DNA of 64,000 nucleotides from Streptomyces longhuiensis (GTDB lineage Bacteria; Actinomycetota; Actinomycetes; Streptomycetales; Streptomycetaceae): NCBI RefSeq assembly GCF_020616555.1, contig NZ_CP085173.1, positions 9,502,001 to 9,566,000 of the forward strand, read 5' to 3'. Shown piece by piece: positions 1 to 8,756 of this stretch (position 1 is its first letter; each line of letters starts with the position of its first letter). The notes under the pieces were generated by a model. It saw only the letters and a program-made list of their open reading frames with translations, ran no database searches and was not told where the DNA came from. The position numbers and the translations under genes were made by a program.

Positions 1-89
1 TTCCGATAGATGTCGAAGTACTCGTCGACAGTCCGCGGCCGCGAACCGACCCTCCGGGGTCGGCCGTGCAGATCCCACTGGGCGATCAT
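1..89 (-). CDS. Hypothetical protein, N-terminal part (runs off the window)
   Basis: An open frame begins with ATG at 89 on the minus strand and leaves the window at base 1. The 29 visible residues start MIAQWDLHGRPRRVGSRPRT and continue VDEYFDIYR, which reads like genuine protein. A GAGGTAG stretch about 8-15 bases upstream could serve as ribosome binding site, and an in-frame TAG just before the ATG supports this start. I do not recognise the family and give no function. Confidence 0.35.
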   Translation of the reverse strand, partial: MIAQWDLHGRPRRVGSRPRTVDEYFDIYR

Positions 90-430
90 TTCGTTCAGCT
101 ACCTCAGCACCGCTGCGGGCCCCGTTCCCCGCCGCGTCGCCGCCCTGCTCGCCCCACCTCTCGGCCGCCACCCCACACTCGCCGTCACCACCTCGGTGAT
201 CCTCGCGGTCGCCACCTGGCCCAGCGCCGAATCTGTTCACGACCTCTGCTCCGACTCCAAGTCGTGGGAGCCTGGCGACAAGATCCTCAGCGTGGCGAAG
301 CCGCCGGGCTGCCGTTCGGGCGAGCCCCAGAGGCAAAGGCGAACAGACACGCCCGCGGCGTCTGTTCTGGTGCATGCGACGTGAGCGCCCGTCCGTTTAG
401 CCCGGTGAGGCGCTTTCGCCTGGGCCATCG
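90..430. other. Stretch without a recognisable gene
   Basis: I see no convincing gene here. The overlapping open frames on both strands are Arg/Pro-rich, as expected of random frames in GC-rich DNA. The truncated methyltransferase ends just beyond the right edge, so this DNA may have replaced its lost 3' part. Confidence 0.4.
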
Positions 431-865
431 TCATCGTGCGGTTCCTCGAACTTCGCCATTCCGCCTCGCGTTCTGTGCAGAACAGCCCAGCTGCCCCAGC
501 CGGCTTCGGACTCGGTTGCCTGCCAGGCGCCAGGCGATGCTGATCACCCGTGGGAAGGCTGCTTCGAGAACGGGGGTGAACAGGCCGGTGCCCGAGCCGA
601 GTTCGAGACAGGGGCCCTGGCGCAGAGGTCCGCCGCGGGCAAGGGCGTCGCGCACAGGTTCGTCGCGGCCGGTGGCGCGGTTGGCGTCCCACTCTGCGGC
701 GAGTCGGTCGAACTGTTCGGCGATGAACTGAGCTGTCTCTGGTGTCCAGGGCCGTCGGCTCGTAGCCAGGTCCTGGGCGAAGGTCCGGAAGGCGGCAGCA
801 GTGCCGGGCGGCGGGAGGGGTTTGTCGTCCGGGCTCGGCAGAACGCGCGGCAAGGTGGCAGTCAC
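431..865 (-). pseudogene. Truncated class I SAM-dependent methyltransferase
   Basis: The frame reads from a GTG at 865 (GGAG six bases upstream; an ATG at 880 is the alternative). Residues up to about 110 match the start of a small class I methyltransferase: a helical lead followed by motif I, CLELGSGTGLFTPVLEAAFP, which forms the S-adenosylmethionine pocket. Immediately after (near base 536) the sequence becomes unrelated low-complexity residues and stops. All later methyltransferase motifs are missing, and the frame is about half the usual length. I infer a 3' deletion or replacement, so the gene is probably inactive. The substrate cannot be told. Confidence 0.6.
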
Positions 866-918
866 GCAAGACTCCAGCATGTCTGTGGTTCTCGCAGATC
901 GGCCCGGGGGCGGAATGA

Positions 919-942
919 GCCCTCCACCCCCGGGTGGAGGGC
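919..942 (-). terminator. Hairpin terminator after the permease gene
   Basis: A perfect 10-bp stem (GCCCTCCACC against GGTGGAGGGC) with a four-base loop lies 7 bases past the stop codon of the minus-strand permease gene. It has no U-tract, as is common for streptomycete terminators. Confidence 0.6.
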
Positions 943-949
943 CGCCCTC

Positions 950-2155
950 TCAGTGGGTGTGTCCGCCGTGGGTGTCCCTGGCTTGAGGCCCGTGCTGCCT
1001 GCTGTTGGCGCGGTCGTGACCGGTGTCGGGCGAGCCGCCCATCATGCGCAGCATGGACAGCCCGCCGGTCCGCCAGAAGCGCACCAGGAGCACGACGGCG
1101 AGGATGAGGAAAGCGATGTTGAGCCACGTGGTGTAGTCCCAGCTGATGCCTTCCATAGGGACCTCCGCCTCGGCCTGGTCAGGGATCAGGCCCAGGCCGC
1201 CGAAGACGAACTCGACGAAATATCCGGCGAAGACCATCGCGGGGTAGAAGGTGCCGAGGAGGAAAGCGGCCATCTTGGTGCCGTAGTACTTCCGGTAGAT
1301 GTTGAGAATCGGCAGGATCAGCAGGTCGGCGAAGATGAACGCCACCACGCCGCCGAAGCTGATGCCTCCCTTCCACAGCACCACGGCCAGCGGCACGTTG
1401 CCGATGGAGCAGACGAACGAGGCGATCGCCACGAGCGGGCCGACGACGGGCCCCCACAGCTTGGAGGCGAGCGGGTGGCCGTCGAAGAAGAAGGTGCGCC
1501 AGAACGCGTCCGGCACCCAGGCGGCGATGGCGCCGGCGATGAGCAGGCCGACGACCAGGTCGCGCAGGATCGCCGCCCACTCCATGACGAACACGTGGCT
1601 CGTGGCGGTGAAGCCCTCGCGGGAGAGCAGGCGCCGGGTGAAGGAGCCTTCGCGCTGGACGGACATATCCATCGCGGCATGGCCCTCCATCGACCCGGCC
1701 AGCCCCCGCTCCGCCTGCTCGCGGGCTTGGCGCAGGAGCTTTTCGCGCAGGAACAGCCGGAACAGGACAGCCAGCAGGATGATCATGATGGGGCCGCCGA
1801 CGAATTCGGCTGCGGTGAACTGCCAGCCCATGAGCAACGCGAGGATGACGCCGAGCTCGATGACGAGGTTGGTGGAGGCGATCTCGAAGGCCATCGCGGC
1901 GGTGAAGTTCGCGCCCTTACGGAACAGGGAACGGGCCAGCGCCACCGCGGCGTAGGAGCAGGACGAGGACGCCGCGCCCAGGCCCGCGGCGACGGCGAGG
2001 GTGCGGACGCGGTCGTCGCCGAGCAGGGAGACGATGGTGGACTTGCGGACCACGGCTTGGACGACGGCGGACAGGGCGAAGCCCAGGATCAGGGCCCAGG
2101 TGATCTCCCAGGTCATGGATCCGGTGATCGACAGTGCGTGCAGTACGGCGTGCAT
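950..2155 (-). CDS. DUF318/ArsP-like membrane permease
   Basis: This 401-residue polytopic membrane protein belongs to the DUF318 (ArsP/YraQ-like) permease family, several members of which export metalloid or metal species. Two halves of hydrophobic helices are separated by a charged loop (about residues 130-180). Each half carries a Cys-containing helix motif, AASSSCSYAA and SFVCSIGNVPLA, in the positions typical of the family. The C-terminus is His-rich (GHDRANSRQHGPQARDTHGG, then HTH), a plausible metal-binding tail. ATG at 2155 is chosen over the longer GTG frame because GAGGAAGG lies 8 bases upstream. It is the last gene after the DUF6153-like protein and the Met/His-rich lipoprotein, so I infer export of copper or a related metal. 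The exact substrate is unproven. Confidence 0.75.
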   Translation of the reverse strand: MHAVLHALSITGSMTWEITWALILGFALSAVVQAVVRKSTIVSLLGDDRVRTLAVAAGLGAASSSCSYAAVALARSLFRKGANFTAAMAFEIASTNLVIELGVILALLMGWQFTAAEFVGGPIMIILLAVLFRLFLREKLLRQAREQAERGLAGSMEGHAAMDMSVQREGSFTRRLLSREGFTATSHVFVMEWAAILRDLVVGLLIAGAIAAWVPDAFWRTFFFDGHPLASKLWGPVVGPLVAIASFVCSIGNVPLAVVLWKGGISFGGVVAFIFADLLILPILNIYRKYYGTKMAAFLLGTFYPAMVFAGYFVEFVFGGLGLIPDQAEAEVPMEGISWDYTTWLNIAFLILAVVLLVRFWRTGGLSMLRMMGGSPDTGHDRANSRQHGPQARDTHGGHTH

Positions 2156-2270
2156 CTGTGCAGCCTTCCTCGCACAGCGCGACGTATGGCCGGCGGACAC
2201 GCCCAAGAGGGGAGCGGGTCCGCCAGGCCGGGTGCGGGGCGCCGCCCCATGCGGCCGCGCCCCGCCGGGG

Positions 2271-3188
2271 TCAGCCCACGCGCAGGGTCAGGGCAGCGGT
2301 GTGGAGCGTGCCGCCGGTCTTGAATTGCAGGAAGAGCCGCCAGTTGCCGGAGGTGGGCAGTTCGGCGTGGAAGGCGAGGTCGGGACCGCCGTGGTCGCCG
2401 GTCACCTTGGTGGTCGGGTGGAGGTGGGCGAATGCGGCGTCGCCTTCGTGGAAGGCGGTCAGGTGGGCGTAGGTGTCCAGGTACGGCTGCAGGTCGGTGA
2501 CGGGCTTGCCGTGCTTGGACACGGAGACGGTCAGCGGGTGCGCCATCCCCGCCATGGGGTTGCCCTTGACCGTGACGGTGTACCCGTCGACCTCGGCGGT
2601 GGTGGTAGCGGCGGGCAGCGCGGTCTTCGTAGCGTTGCCGGGCACGGTAAGGGTGCGCGACAGCACGAAGTCCTTTCCCTTGCCGGACCCGGCATCGGGG
2701 GTGAAGGAAGCGAACAGGCGCCAGGAGCCGGGTGCCAGAGAGGCCAGGTCCGCACTCCAGACGCCGCCAGCGGCCAGGGCGGGGTGGATGTGCTGGAAGC
2801 CGGTCAGGTCGGACCGGATGGCGTAGAAGTGCATCCGCTTGGTCTGGTCGAGGGCGAAGTCGGTAACCGGCTTCCTGTCCGGGCCCGTAACCGTGAACCG
2901 GTAGGTGGTCTGCTTGCCGGACGGCAGGGTCGCCTCCTTGGAGGTGAGGCGGTAGCCGTCCTGGGTGTCGGACAGGCCGTTGCCGCCGGCCATGTCCATG
3001 CCGGGCATGTCGGCCGGCGATGCGCTGGGCGAGGAGGACGCGGAGGACGTGGCGCCGTGGTCCATGCCGGGCATGGACGAGGAATTGCTGGAGGAGCCGC
3101 AGGCGGCCAGCGTCAGCGCGAGAGCGGTTGCGGCGCCGGCTGCCGCGAGGCTACGGCGGCGCGCGGTGAATCGGGAGGAGGTGGTCAT
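2271..3188 (-). CDS. Met/His-rich secreted lipoprotein, probably copper-binding
   Basis: The 305-residue protein begins with a lipoprotein signal peptide: basic residues, a hydrophobic core, and the lipobox LTLAACG near residue 31. It should be anchored on the outside of the membrane. Two short motifs just after the signal, MPGMDHG and DMPGMDM, resemble the Met/His clusters of copper-binding proteins. The rest is two beta-rich repeats, each with an FxxIHPAL or FAHLHPTT histidine motif followed by a GxWRLF strand. This internal duplication occurs in streptomycete extracellular copper-associated lipoproteins. A GGAAAG element lies about 11 bases before the ATG. It sits between the DUF6153-like gene (105 bp upstream) and the DUF318 permease (115 bp downstream), which supports a role in periplasmic metal capture. 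Confidence 0.75.
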   Translation of the reverse strand: MTTSSRFTARRRSLAAAGAATALALTLAACGSSSNSSSMPGMDHGATSSASSSPSASPADMPGMDMAGGNGLSDTQDGYRLTSKEATLPSGKQTTYRFTVTGPDRKPVTDFALDQTKRMHFYAIRSDLTGFQHIHPALAAGGVWSADLASLAPGSWRLFASFTPDAGSGKGKDFVLSRTLTVPGNATKTALPAATTTAEVDGYTVTVKGNPMAGMAHPLTVSVSKHGKPVTDLQPYLDTYAHLTAFHEGDAAFAHLHPTTKVTGDHGGPDLAFHAELPTSGNWRLFLQFKTGGTLHTAALTLRVG

Positions 3189-3292
3189 CGCAGTCGGGGT
3201 CTTTCCAGGTGGGCGCACCACACCGGTGGCGCGCGGAAACGAGCAGGACACGGTGCCGGTCCCGGCCTGTGACCGGGGTCCGGCGCGCGTCG

Positions 3293-3739
3293 TCACGTCC
3301 GCGCGATACACACCTTCATCAGGAGGTCTCGTCCACCCTCTGGTGGTCCGCGCCACCACGTCCCGCCGACCGCTGCCCGCAGCCGGAGCAGGGTCCACAA
3401 CGCGAGCGCCGCTGCGCCCGCCAAGGTGAGCATGCCGGGCGCGGGCAGGGGGATCCGCTCGTGGGCCGGGGTCGAGACGCACAGAGCTCCGGGCATCCCC
3501 GGTGCGGCAGTGGCCTGGACAGCGGGGCCGCGATCGTGCGCGGCCGGCGCATGGGGCGGGGTCATGATGGCGGCGTCGTGACCGCCGGTCATCTGGGAGG
3601 CCGCGATCGCGGGCATGGTGCCGTGGCACCCCTCCGCGGCGGTGGCCGGTGCGCCGTGCATGAAGAACAGACCCAGCAGCACCGCGCACACTGCCGACAG
3701 GCGGGCGATGCCCTGCCGGCCTGCGTGCGTGCTGTTCAC
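3293..3739 (-). CDS. Small membrane-associated protein, DUF6153-like
   Basis: A 148-residue protein starts at GTG 3739 behind a strong GGAAGAAGGAG site. Residues about 12-35 form a signal or membrane helix (LSAVCAVLLGLFFMHG). A Met/His-containing stretch (CHGTMPAIAASQMTGGHD) follows. A second hydrophobic segment near residue 110 (MLTLAGAAALALWTLL) precedes a short tail ending RDLLMKVCIART. This plan and the CVSTPxxxxIPLPAPG stretch resemble the actinobacterial DUF6153 family, whose function is unknown. It is the first gene of the metal operon and follows a CsoR-like operator, so a copper-related role is inferred. A longer upstream frame exists but lacks a ribosome binding site. Confidence 0.6.
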   Translation of the reverse strand: MNSTHAGRQGIARLSAVCAVLLGLFFMHGAPATAAEGCHGTMPAIAASQMTGGHDAAIMTPPHAPAAHDRGPAVQATAAPGMPGALCVSTPAHERIPLPAPGMLTLAGAAALALWTLLRLRAAVGGTWWRGPPEGGRDLLMKVCIART

Positions 3740-3771
3740 GGCGATGCTCCTTCTTCCTTCTCGCGTTGCGC

Positions 3772-3801
3772 GTATTAGCCGACCATACCTGGGGAGGGTA
3801 T
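3772..3801 (-). promoter_or_regulatory. Promoter with CsoR-like operator
   Basis: The inverted repeat ATACC-TGGGGAG-GGTAT occupies 3785-3801, 46 bases upstream of the GTG start of the metal operon. It fits the general shape of actinobacterial CsoR (copper-sensing repressor) operators, an AT-flanked C-run facing a G-run. A TAATAC element at 3772-3777 (minus strand) could be the -10 box, so the operator would cover the -35/spacer region. The match is by eye; no csoR gene is present in the window. Confidence 0.5.
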
Positions 3802-4125
3802 CGCTGTCTCGGCCAGATGCCGGCTCCCGGGGGGCGACAAGCCCGTGCGCCGGTCCGACCTCACGCAGGTCAAGGCGCGAGGTGGCGCGAACTGCCCGGG
3901 TGTCGTGCTGAGACAGGAACGTGGACATCGCCATGAGACGGCCTGACCCGCAGGTCACAGCCCCCGTATATGACGGGAACGTGGCCGCAGCCAAGGCCGG
4001 CCCTCGCCCCGCATCTCGCCCCGGCGTGGTCAGCTTCCAGAACGGCCTGCACAACCCGGCGACCCTGCGCGCCTGGCTCCCCGGCCACACCGGGTCGGCC
4101 TACCGGCGGACGGACGACGTCTTCG
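3802..4125. other. Intergenic stretch, no gene seen
   Basis: This DNA lies between the promoter of the metal operon and the 3' end of the GH36 gene. The short open frames on either strand have neither recognisable domains nor good ribosome binding sites. I see nothing else in it. Confidence 0.4.
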
Positions 4126-4142
4126 GGTGACGTACTGTCACC
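4126..4142 (-). terminator. Short hairpin at the GH36 stop codon
   Basis: GGTGAC and GTCACC pair around the loop GTACT, overlapping the last bases of the GH36 gene. The stem is only 6 bp, so it is at best a weak terminator or 3'-end stabiliser. Confidence 0.3.
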
Positions 4143-6189
4143 GGCGTGTCAGCCGCACAACCGTACTCGGCCGGTCGCCCTTCACGAGCCCCAGTGGCAG
4201 CCCGTGCGTGAGCAGCGTCGCCGCGTGGTGTTCGGCGCCGGTGGTGTCGTCGACGTAGGTCGCTGAGGGGGAGAGGCCAGTCAGGCGGAGCCTGCGGTCC
4301 TGGCCCCAGGCGATGACCACGAGCCGGTCGCCCGACCGGTACTGCACCGCGTCCGCCAAGCGGTGCTGTTCGCCGAACTGCACCACCGGGCGGATTTCCT
4401 TGTAGAGCGCCACCAGTTGCCGCGCCTCGGCCAGTTCGAGCTCGGTCCAGCGGGAGAGGTCGCCGCCGATGCCGAGCGCCCCCGCCATCGCGATGTGGAA
4501 GCGGTAGGGGAGGGGCGTGGTGCGGCCGGTGTGCGGGTTGGGGCTGTCGGTGACCCAGGCGGACATGGTGCGCGCCGGGTAGATCTGGCTGTAGCCGTGC
4601 TGGATGGCGATCCGGTCGTCCGCGTCCGTATTGTCGGAGATCCAGGTCTGGTCGGTGCGAGCCAGCATGCCCAGGTCGGCGCGGCCGCCGCCGCCCGCGC
4701 ACCCCTCGATCCGCAGGCCGGGATGGGCGCTGCGCAACCGGTCGATGACGGCATAGACGCCGCGTGTGTGGTCGGTCCACAGGCGTTCGCCGTCCGGGTG
4801 GCCGGGCCAGCCCGCCTCGGTGAACGCGCGGTTCATGTCCCACTTGAGGTAGTCGATCGCGTACGTGGCCACCAGCTGGTCGAGCCACTTGAAGGCCCAC
4901 TCGGTGACGTCGGTGCGGGCGAAGTTGAGGACGAGCTGGTGGCGCAGTTCGGTGCGGCGGCGGTGCGGCATGTGCAGCACCCAGTCCGGGTGTTCGCGGT
5001 AGAGGTCGCTGTCCGGGTTGGTCATCTCCGGCTCCACCCACAGGCCGAAGCGCATCCCGAGCCTTCGGACCGCTTCGACGAGCGGGCCGAGGCCGTGCGG
5101 GAAGCGTTCGGGGTTGGGCTGCCAGTCGCCGAGACCGGCGAGGTCGCTGGTACGCCGCCCGAACCAGCCGTCGTCGACCACGAACAGTTCCACGCCGAGC
5201 CCCGCGGCGCGTTCGGCGAGTGCCCGCTGCCCCTCCAGGGTGACGTCCCACCCCGTCGCCTCCCAGCTGTTATAGATCACGGGGCGGGTCTCGTCGGGGC
5301 GGGGGAGCACGTGGGCCGTGGTGTACCGGTGCCAGCCGCGGCTCGCCGCGCCGAAGCCGGCGGTGCTGAACTGCCCGGCGAACACGGGGGTTTCGTGGGT
5401 TTCGCCGGGGTTGAGGTGCCATGTCAGGCCGTCGTGCCCGGCGCCGCCGGTGACCGTGAACGGGCTGCCGGTGTGGTCCCGTTGCGCGGTGATCCGCCAA
5501 CTCCCCGACCAGGCGAGGGCCATGCTCCACACCGCGCCGTGAGTTTCGTCCGCGTCGCCCGCGTCGACCATCAGCCAGGGGTTCCCGAAGTGCCCGGAGA
5601 TGCCGCGCCGGCTGGTGAACACGGTCTCGGCGTACGGGGCCTCGGATCGCCGGAGCTGTGTCTCGCCCGACCACTCGCCGACGGTGTGGCTGAGCCGCAC
5701 GCCCGATGCGGCGGGCACCGACCAGGAGGCGGCGTCGCAGCGCAGGACATCGATCGCCTCGTCCGTGCCCAAGTTCTGCAAGGTGAGTGAGCGTTCTATG
5801 ACATCGCTGTCCGCGTGGATCGCGTAGTGCAGCGTGACGGTGAGGGGATAGTGGCGGTCGCGCAGGCGTACGTCCAGTCGGCCGTCCGCGATCTCGTGGC
5901 CTTCGTAGCGCCACTCGACGCCGCGCGCGCCGTCCGCGTACCGCACGAGCAGCGACGGGACGCCGAAGTGCGCGCCGCCCTCAACCGCCAGTTCCTCGCC
6001 GCCTGTTGAGGCGAAGCTGCTGGTCGATCCGTCGTACGTCGGGAGGGCGGTGGCCTGGTCGAGCGTGAGCGGCGCCCCCCAGTGCACGTGCCGTGGCGTG
6101 TCGTCGGAGCTGATGCGCAGCGCGTACGACGTGGTGGGGGTCGTCAGCAGAAACGTGCGACTGGTTGCGTCGAAGGACACTCGTGACAT
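4138..6189 (-). CDS. Alpha-galactosidase, glycoside hydrolase family 36
   Basis: The 683-residue enzyme has the GH36 plan: an N-terminal beta-supersandwich (about 1-290), a TIM barrel (about 300-620) and a short C-terminal sheet. Visible family motifs are VVDDGWF (337-343), WVEPEMTNPDSDL (384-396), LKWDMNR with the nucleophile Asp451, and SDNTDA with the acid/base Asp519. The glycine-rich RIEGCAGGGGRADLG loop lies between them. It should release terminal alpha-D-galactose from oligosaccharides. No signal peptide is seen, so it probably acts in the cytoplasm on imported sugars. The gene diverges from a ROK regulator followed by an ABC sugar importer and two secreted glycosidases. The start has no clear ribosome binding site, so the transcript may be leaderless. 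Confidence 0.9.
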   Translation of the reverse strand: MSRVSFDATSRTFLLTTPTTSYALRISSDDTPRHVHWGAPLTLDQATALPTYDGSTSSFASTGGEELAVEGGAHFGVPSLLVRYADGARGVEWRYEGHEIADGRLDVRLRDRHYPLTVTLHYAIHADSDVIERSLTLQNLGTDEAIDVLRCDAASWSVPAASGVRLSHTVGEWSGETQLRRSEAPYAETVFTSRRGISGHFGNPWLMVDAGDADETHGAVWSMALAWSGSWRITAQRDHTGSPFTVTGGAGHDGLTWHLNPGETHETPVFAGQFSTAGFGAASRGWHRYTTAHVLPRPDETRPVIYNSWEATGWDVTLEGQRALAERAAGLGVELFVVDDGWFGRRTSDLAGLGDWQPNPERFPHGLGPLVEAVRRLGMRFGLWVEPEMTNPDSDLYREHPDWVLHMPHRRRTELRHQLVLNFARTDVTEWAFKWLDQLVATYAIDYLKWDMNRAFTEAGWPGHPDGERLWTDHTRGVYAVIDRLRSAHPGLRIEGCAGGGGRADLGMLARTDQTWISDNTDADDRIAIQHGYSQIYPARTMSAWVTDSPNPHTGRTTPLPYRFHIAMAGALGIGGDLSRWTELELAEARQLVALYKEIRPVVQFGEQHRLADAVQYRSGDRLVVIAWGQDRRLRLTGLSPSATYVDDTTGAEHHAATLLTHGLPLGLVKGDRPSTVVRLTRR

Positions 6190-6263
6190 GAGCCAGGAGC
6201 TTAGATCCGAACTCCCTGAATTTAAATATTGACGAAGGAAATTATTCCCCCTACGTTTCCCCC
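6190..6263. promoter_or_regulatory. Divergent promoter region of GH36 and ROK genes
   Basis: This 74-bp region is unusually AT-rich for the window. On the plus strand TTGACG (6229-6234), a 17-base spacer and TACGTT (6252-6257) form a good housekeeping-type promoter. The -10 box ends six bases before the ATG of the ROK gene, and no ribosome binding site intervenes, so a leaderless mRNA is likely. The AT-rich dyad around AATTTAAATATT just upstream of the -35 box is a plausible operator for the ROK repressor. Confidence 0.5.
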
Positions 6264-7418
6264 ATGTTGCTGAACCGAGCGCAGCTGCTCATGTCTCCCG
6301 CGGCCAACACGGTGTTCACGACCGTATTGACCCGAGGTCCGATCAACCGCCCGGAGATTGCCCGGATCACCGGCCTGTCCGCAGCCGCCGTCACCAAGGC
6401 GGTCAAGCCGATGATCGCGGCCGGGTATCTGACGGAACTGCCGCAGCAGGAGCGGACCGTGGAGGGCGCGGGCCGGCCCGCCCACCCGCTGTCCGTCCGC
6501 GCCGACCGGGAGTTCTTCGTCGGCGTGAAGGTCACCGCCGACGAACTCATCGGCGTGGTCACCGACTTGAGGGCCCAGGTGCGTGAGACTCGCCGAAGTC
6601 CACTGTCGGGCCGCGCTGTCGAGCAGGTCGTCGGCGACATCGCCGCGCTCGTACGGGACGTCGCCGCCGAGTATGCCGGGCGCACCCAGCACATCGGCGT
6701 CTCCGTCTCGGGCGACGTCGACCGGCCGGGCGGCACCGTGCGCTACTCGCCCTTCCTGGGCTGGCGCGACGTACCGCTGGCCGAACTGGTCGGAGCGGCC
6801 ACGGGATGTACGGTCACGGTCCAGAACGACGTGAAGGCCCTGACCGTCGCTGAGCAGTGGTTCGGCGAGGGTGTCGGCGCCGACTCCTTCGCCCTGGCCA
6901 CGGTCGGTGTCGGCATCGGCTGCGGCCTGGTCGTGGGCGGGCGTCTGGTGGCAGGGGGTTACGGGGTCGCCGGCGAGATCGGCCACATCCCGGTCGCCGC
7001 CGGGGACGGACCCGACTGCCACTGCGGCGGGCGCGGCTGCGTCGAGGCCATCGCCTCTGAGGAGGCCATCGTCGCGCGGGCCCGGACCGTCTCGGGCGAC
7101 GCGACACTCGACATGGCCGGCGCCATCGACCGCGCGCACGGCGGAGACGCAGCCGTCCGTGCCGTGTTCGCCGAGGCCGGCCAGGCCATCGGGCTCGGCC
7201 TCGCCGCCATGGTCAACCTCGTCGGCCCCGAGCGCGTGGTCGTCTCCGGTGAGGGGCTCGCCGCGTACGACCTCTTCGAGGAGCAGATCCGCGCCGCCTT
7301 CACCTCGCAGGTCTTCGGCGCCGCCGCCCACTGCCCGCTCGTTGTGCGCCCCCTGCCGTGGGAGGAGTGGGCGCGCGGGGCCGCCGCGGTCAGCATCCAG
7401 TCGCTCTTCGCCGCGTGA
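6264..7418 (+). CDS. ROK-family transcriptional regulator
   Basis: The 384-residue protein joins an N-terminal winged helix-turn-helix (about 12-75, with ITGLSAAAVTKAVKPM as recognition region) to a ROK sugar-kinase-like domain. The ROK zinc motif is intact (CHCGGRGCVE, about residues 253-262), and the nucleotide-fold glycine motif GVGIGCGLVVGGRL is present. Regulators of this type usually repress sugar genes and let go when a sugar or sugar phosphate binds. It lies between the divergent GH36 gene and the ABC importer genes, so it most likely controls this glycan locus. The ATG follows a -10 box directly (see promoter entry). Confidence 0.88.
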   Translation: MLLNRAQLLMSPAANTVFTTVLTRGPINRPEIARITGLSAAAVTKAVKPMIAAGYLTELPQQERTVEGAGRPAHPLSVRADREFFVGVKVTADELIGVVTDLRAQVRETRRSPLSGRAVEQVVGDIAALVRDVAAEYAGRTQHIGVSVSGDVDRPGGTVRYSPFLGWRDVPLAELVGAATGCTVTVQNDVKALTVAEQWFGEGVGADSFALATVGVGIGCGLVVGGRLVAGGYGVAGEIGHIPVAAGDGPDCHCGGRGCVEAIASEEAIVARARTVSGDATLDMAGAIDRAHGGDAAVRAVFAEAGQAIGLGLAAMVNLVGPERVVVSGEGLAAYDLFEEQIRAAFTSQVFGAAAHCPLVVRPLPWEEWARGAAAVSIQSLFAA

Positions 7419-7480
7419 ACTCGCCCTACTTGCCCGAACTCTTCTGACTTCCCTGCGCCGTCCCCCGGAAGGACCCTGTC

Positions 7481-8749
7481 ATGACCGCCCGTTCCGACCT
7501 GACCCGCCGAGGATTCCTCGGCACGTCCCTTCTCTTCGTCGCCGGCGCCGCAGTCGCCTGCTCCAGCGACCCGCAGGGCACTGCCTCCGCCAAGGGTGCC
7601 AAGGTCACCCTCACGCAGTGGTACCACCAGTACGGCGAGGAGGGCACGCAGGCCGCCGTCAAGCGGTACGCGGAGCAGTACACGAAGGCCAACCCGGATG
7701 TCGCGATCAACGTGGTGTGGGGCGCGGACACCTCCCAGTACGAGACCAAGCTCAACGCCGCGCTGCTCGGCGCCGACGCTCCGGATGTCTTTGAACTCGG
7801 CGACTTCCGCGCGGAGATGGCCCGCAAGGGGCAACTCGCCCCGCTCGACGACGTCTACGGTTCCGCCAAGGACGGCTTCAACCAGGCCGACCTCGACTAC
7901 CTCACCGTCGACGGCAAGATCTACGGCATGAAGACCATCGACGACGTCATGGTCATGTACTACCGCAAGTCGATGCTGAAGAAGGCGGGCGTCACCCCTC
8001 CCACCACCTTCACCGAACTGGTCGACGCAGCAAAGAAGTTGACGACCGGCGACGTCAAGGGCCTGTTCATCGGCAACGACGGCATCGGCGACAGCCCTTA
8101 CCTCCTCGCCTGGTCCCAGGGCCGCGACCTGATCAAGGACGGCAAGGTCGTCTACGCCGACGCCGCCCAGTCCATCGGCGGCCTGCGCGACCTGCACTCC
8201 GACAAGTCCGTCCTGCTCGGTTTCACCACCGACTGGTACGACCCGGGGGCCTTCACCCAGGGCGCCACCGCCATGCAGTGGGGCGGCCTGTGGTCGCTGC
8301 CCGCCATCGAGAAGGCGCTCGGCGACGACTTCGGCGTCGTGCCCTGGCCCGGGTACGACTCGTCGGGCAAGCCCGTCGCCCGGCTCGGAGGCTGGACGCA
8401 GGCGGTCAACGCCAAGAGCAAGCACGTCGACGAGGCCAAGAAGTTCCTGCAGTGGCTGTGGATCAAGCAGTCCGAGATCCAGATCGACTGGGCTGTCAAG
8501 TACGGCTTCCACGTGCCGCCGCAGACCGAAGTCGCCGCCAAGACACCGGGGTTGAACAAGGGCGCCGCCAAGGACGCCGTGGAGATCGGGACCAAGTACG
8601 GCATCTCCTTCCCCGCCGAGTGGACCCAGGCCATGCAGGCCGAGTTCATCGCCGCGGCCGCCGACATCGCCAAGGGCGCGGCGCCGGAGAAGACCCTCAA
8701 GAAGGCCCAGTCCAAGGCGCAGTCCGACCTCGACAAGCAGATGGGCTGA
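7481..8749 (+). CDS. ABC sugar importer, substrate-binding lipoprotein
   Basis: This 422-residue family 1 extracellular solute-binding protein captures sugars outside the membrane for the two permeases encoded next. The N-terminus combines a twin-arginine motif (TRRGFLG, residues 8-14) with a lipobox (VAGAAVAC), so export by Tat followed by lipid anchoring is likely. The mature part has the usual two-lobed features, including LTQWYHQYGEEGTQAA near the start and MQWGGLWSLPAIEKA in the second lobe. GGAAGGA lies upstream of the ATG. The ligand cannot be read from sequence; the neighbouring galactosidases and fucosidase-type enzyme suggest a galactosyl- or fucosyl-oligosaccharide. Confidence 0.88.
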   Translation: MTARSDLTRRGFLGTSLLFVAGAAVACSSDPQGTASAKGAKVTLTQWYHQYGEEGTQAAVKRYAEQYTKANPDVAINVVWGADTSQYETKLNAALLGADAPDVFELGDFRAEMARKGQLAPLDDVYGSAKDGFNQADLDYLTVDGKIYGMKTIDDVMVMYYRKSMLKKAGVTPPTTFTELVDAAKKLTTGDVKGLFIGNDGIGDSPYLLAWSQGRDLIKDGKVVYADAAQSIGGLRDLHSDKSVLLGFTTDWYDPGAFTQGATAMQWGGLWSLPAIEKALGDDFGVVPWPGYDSSGKPVARLGGWTQAVNAKSKHVDEAKKFLQWLWIKQSEIQIDWAVKYGFHVPPQTEVAAKTPGLNKGAAKDAVEIGTKYGISFPAEWTQAMQAEFIAAAADIAKGAAPEKTLKKAQSKAQSDLDKQMG

Positions 8750-8756
8750 GGACAGG

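Noticed and set aside
953..2323. 456-codon plus-strand frame opposite the DUF318 permease
   Set aside because: It is the antisense shadow of a clear membrane protein; its His/Glu/Gly-rich composition and lack of any domain are typical of such shadows.
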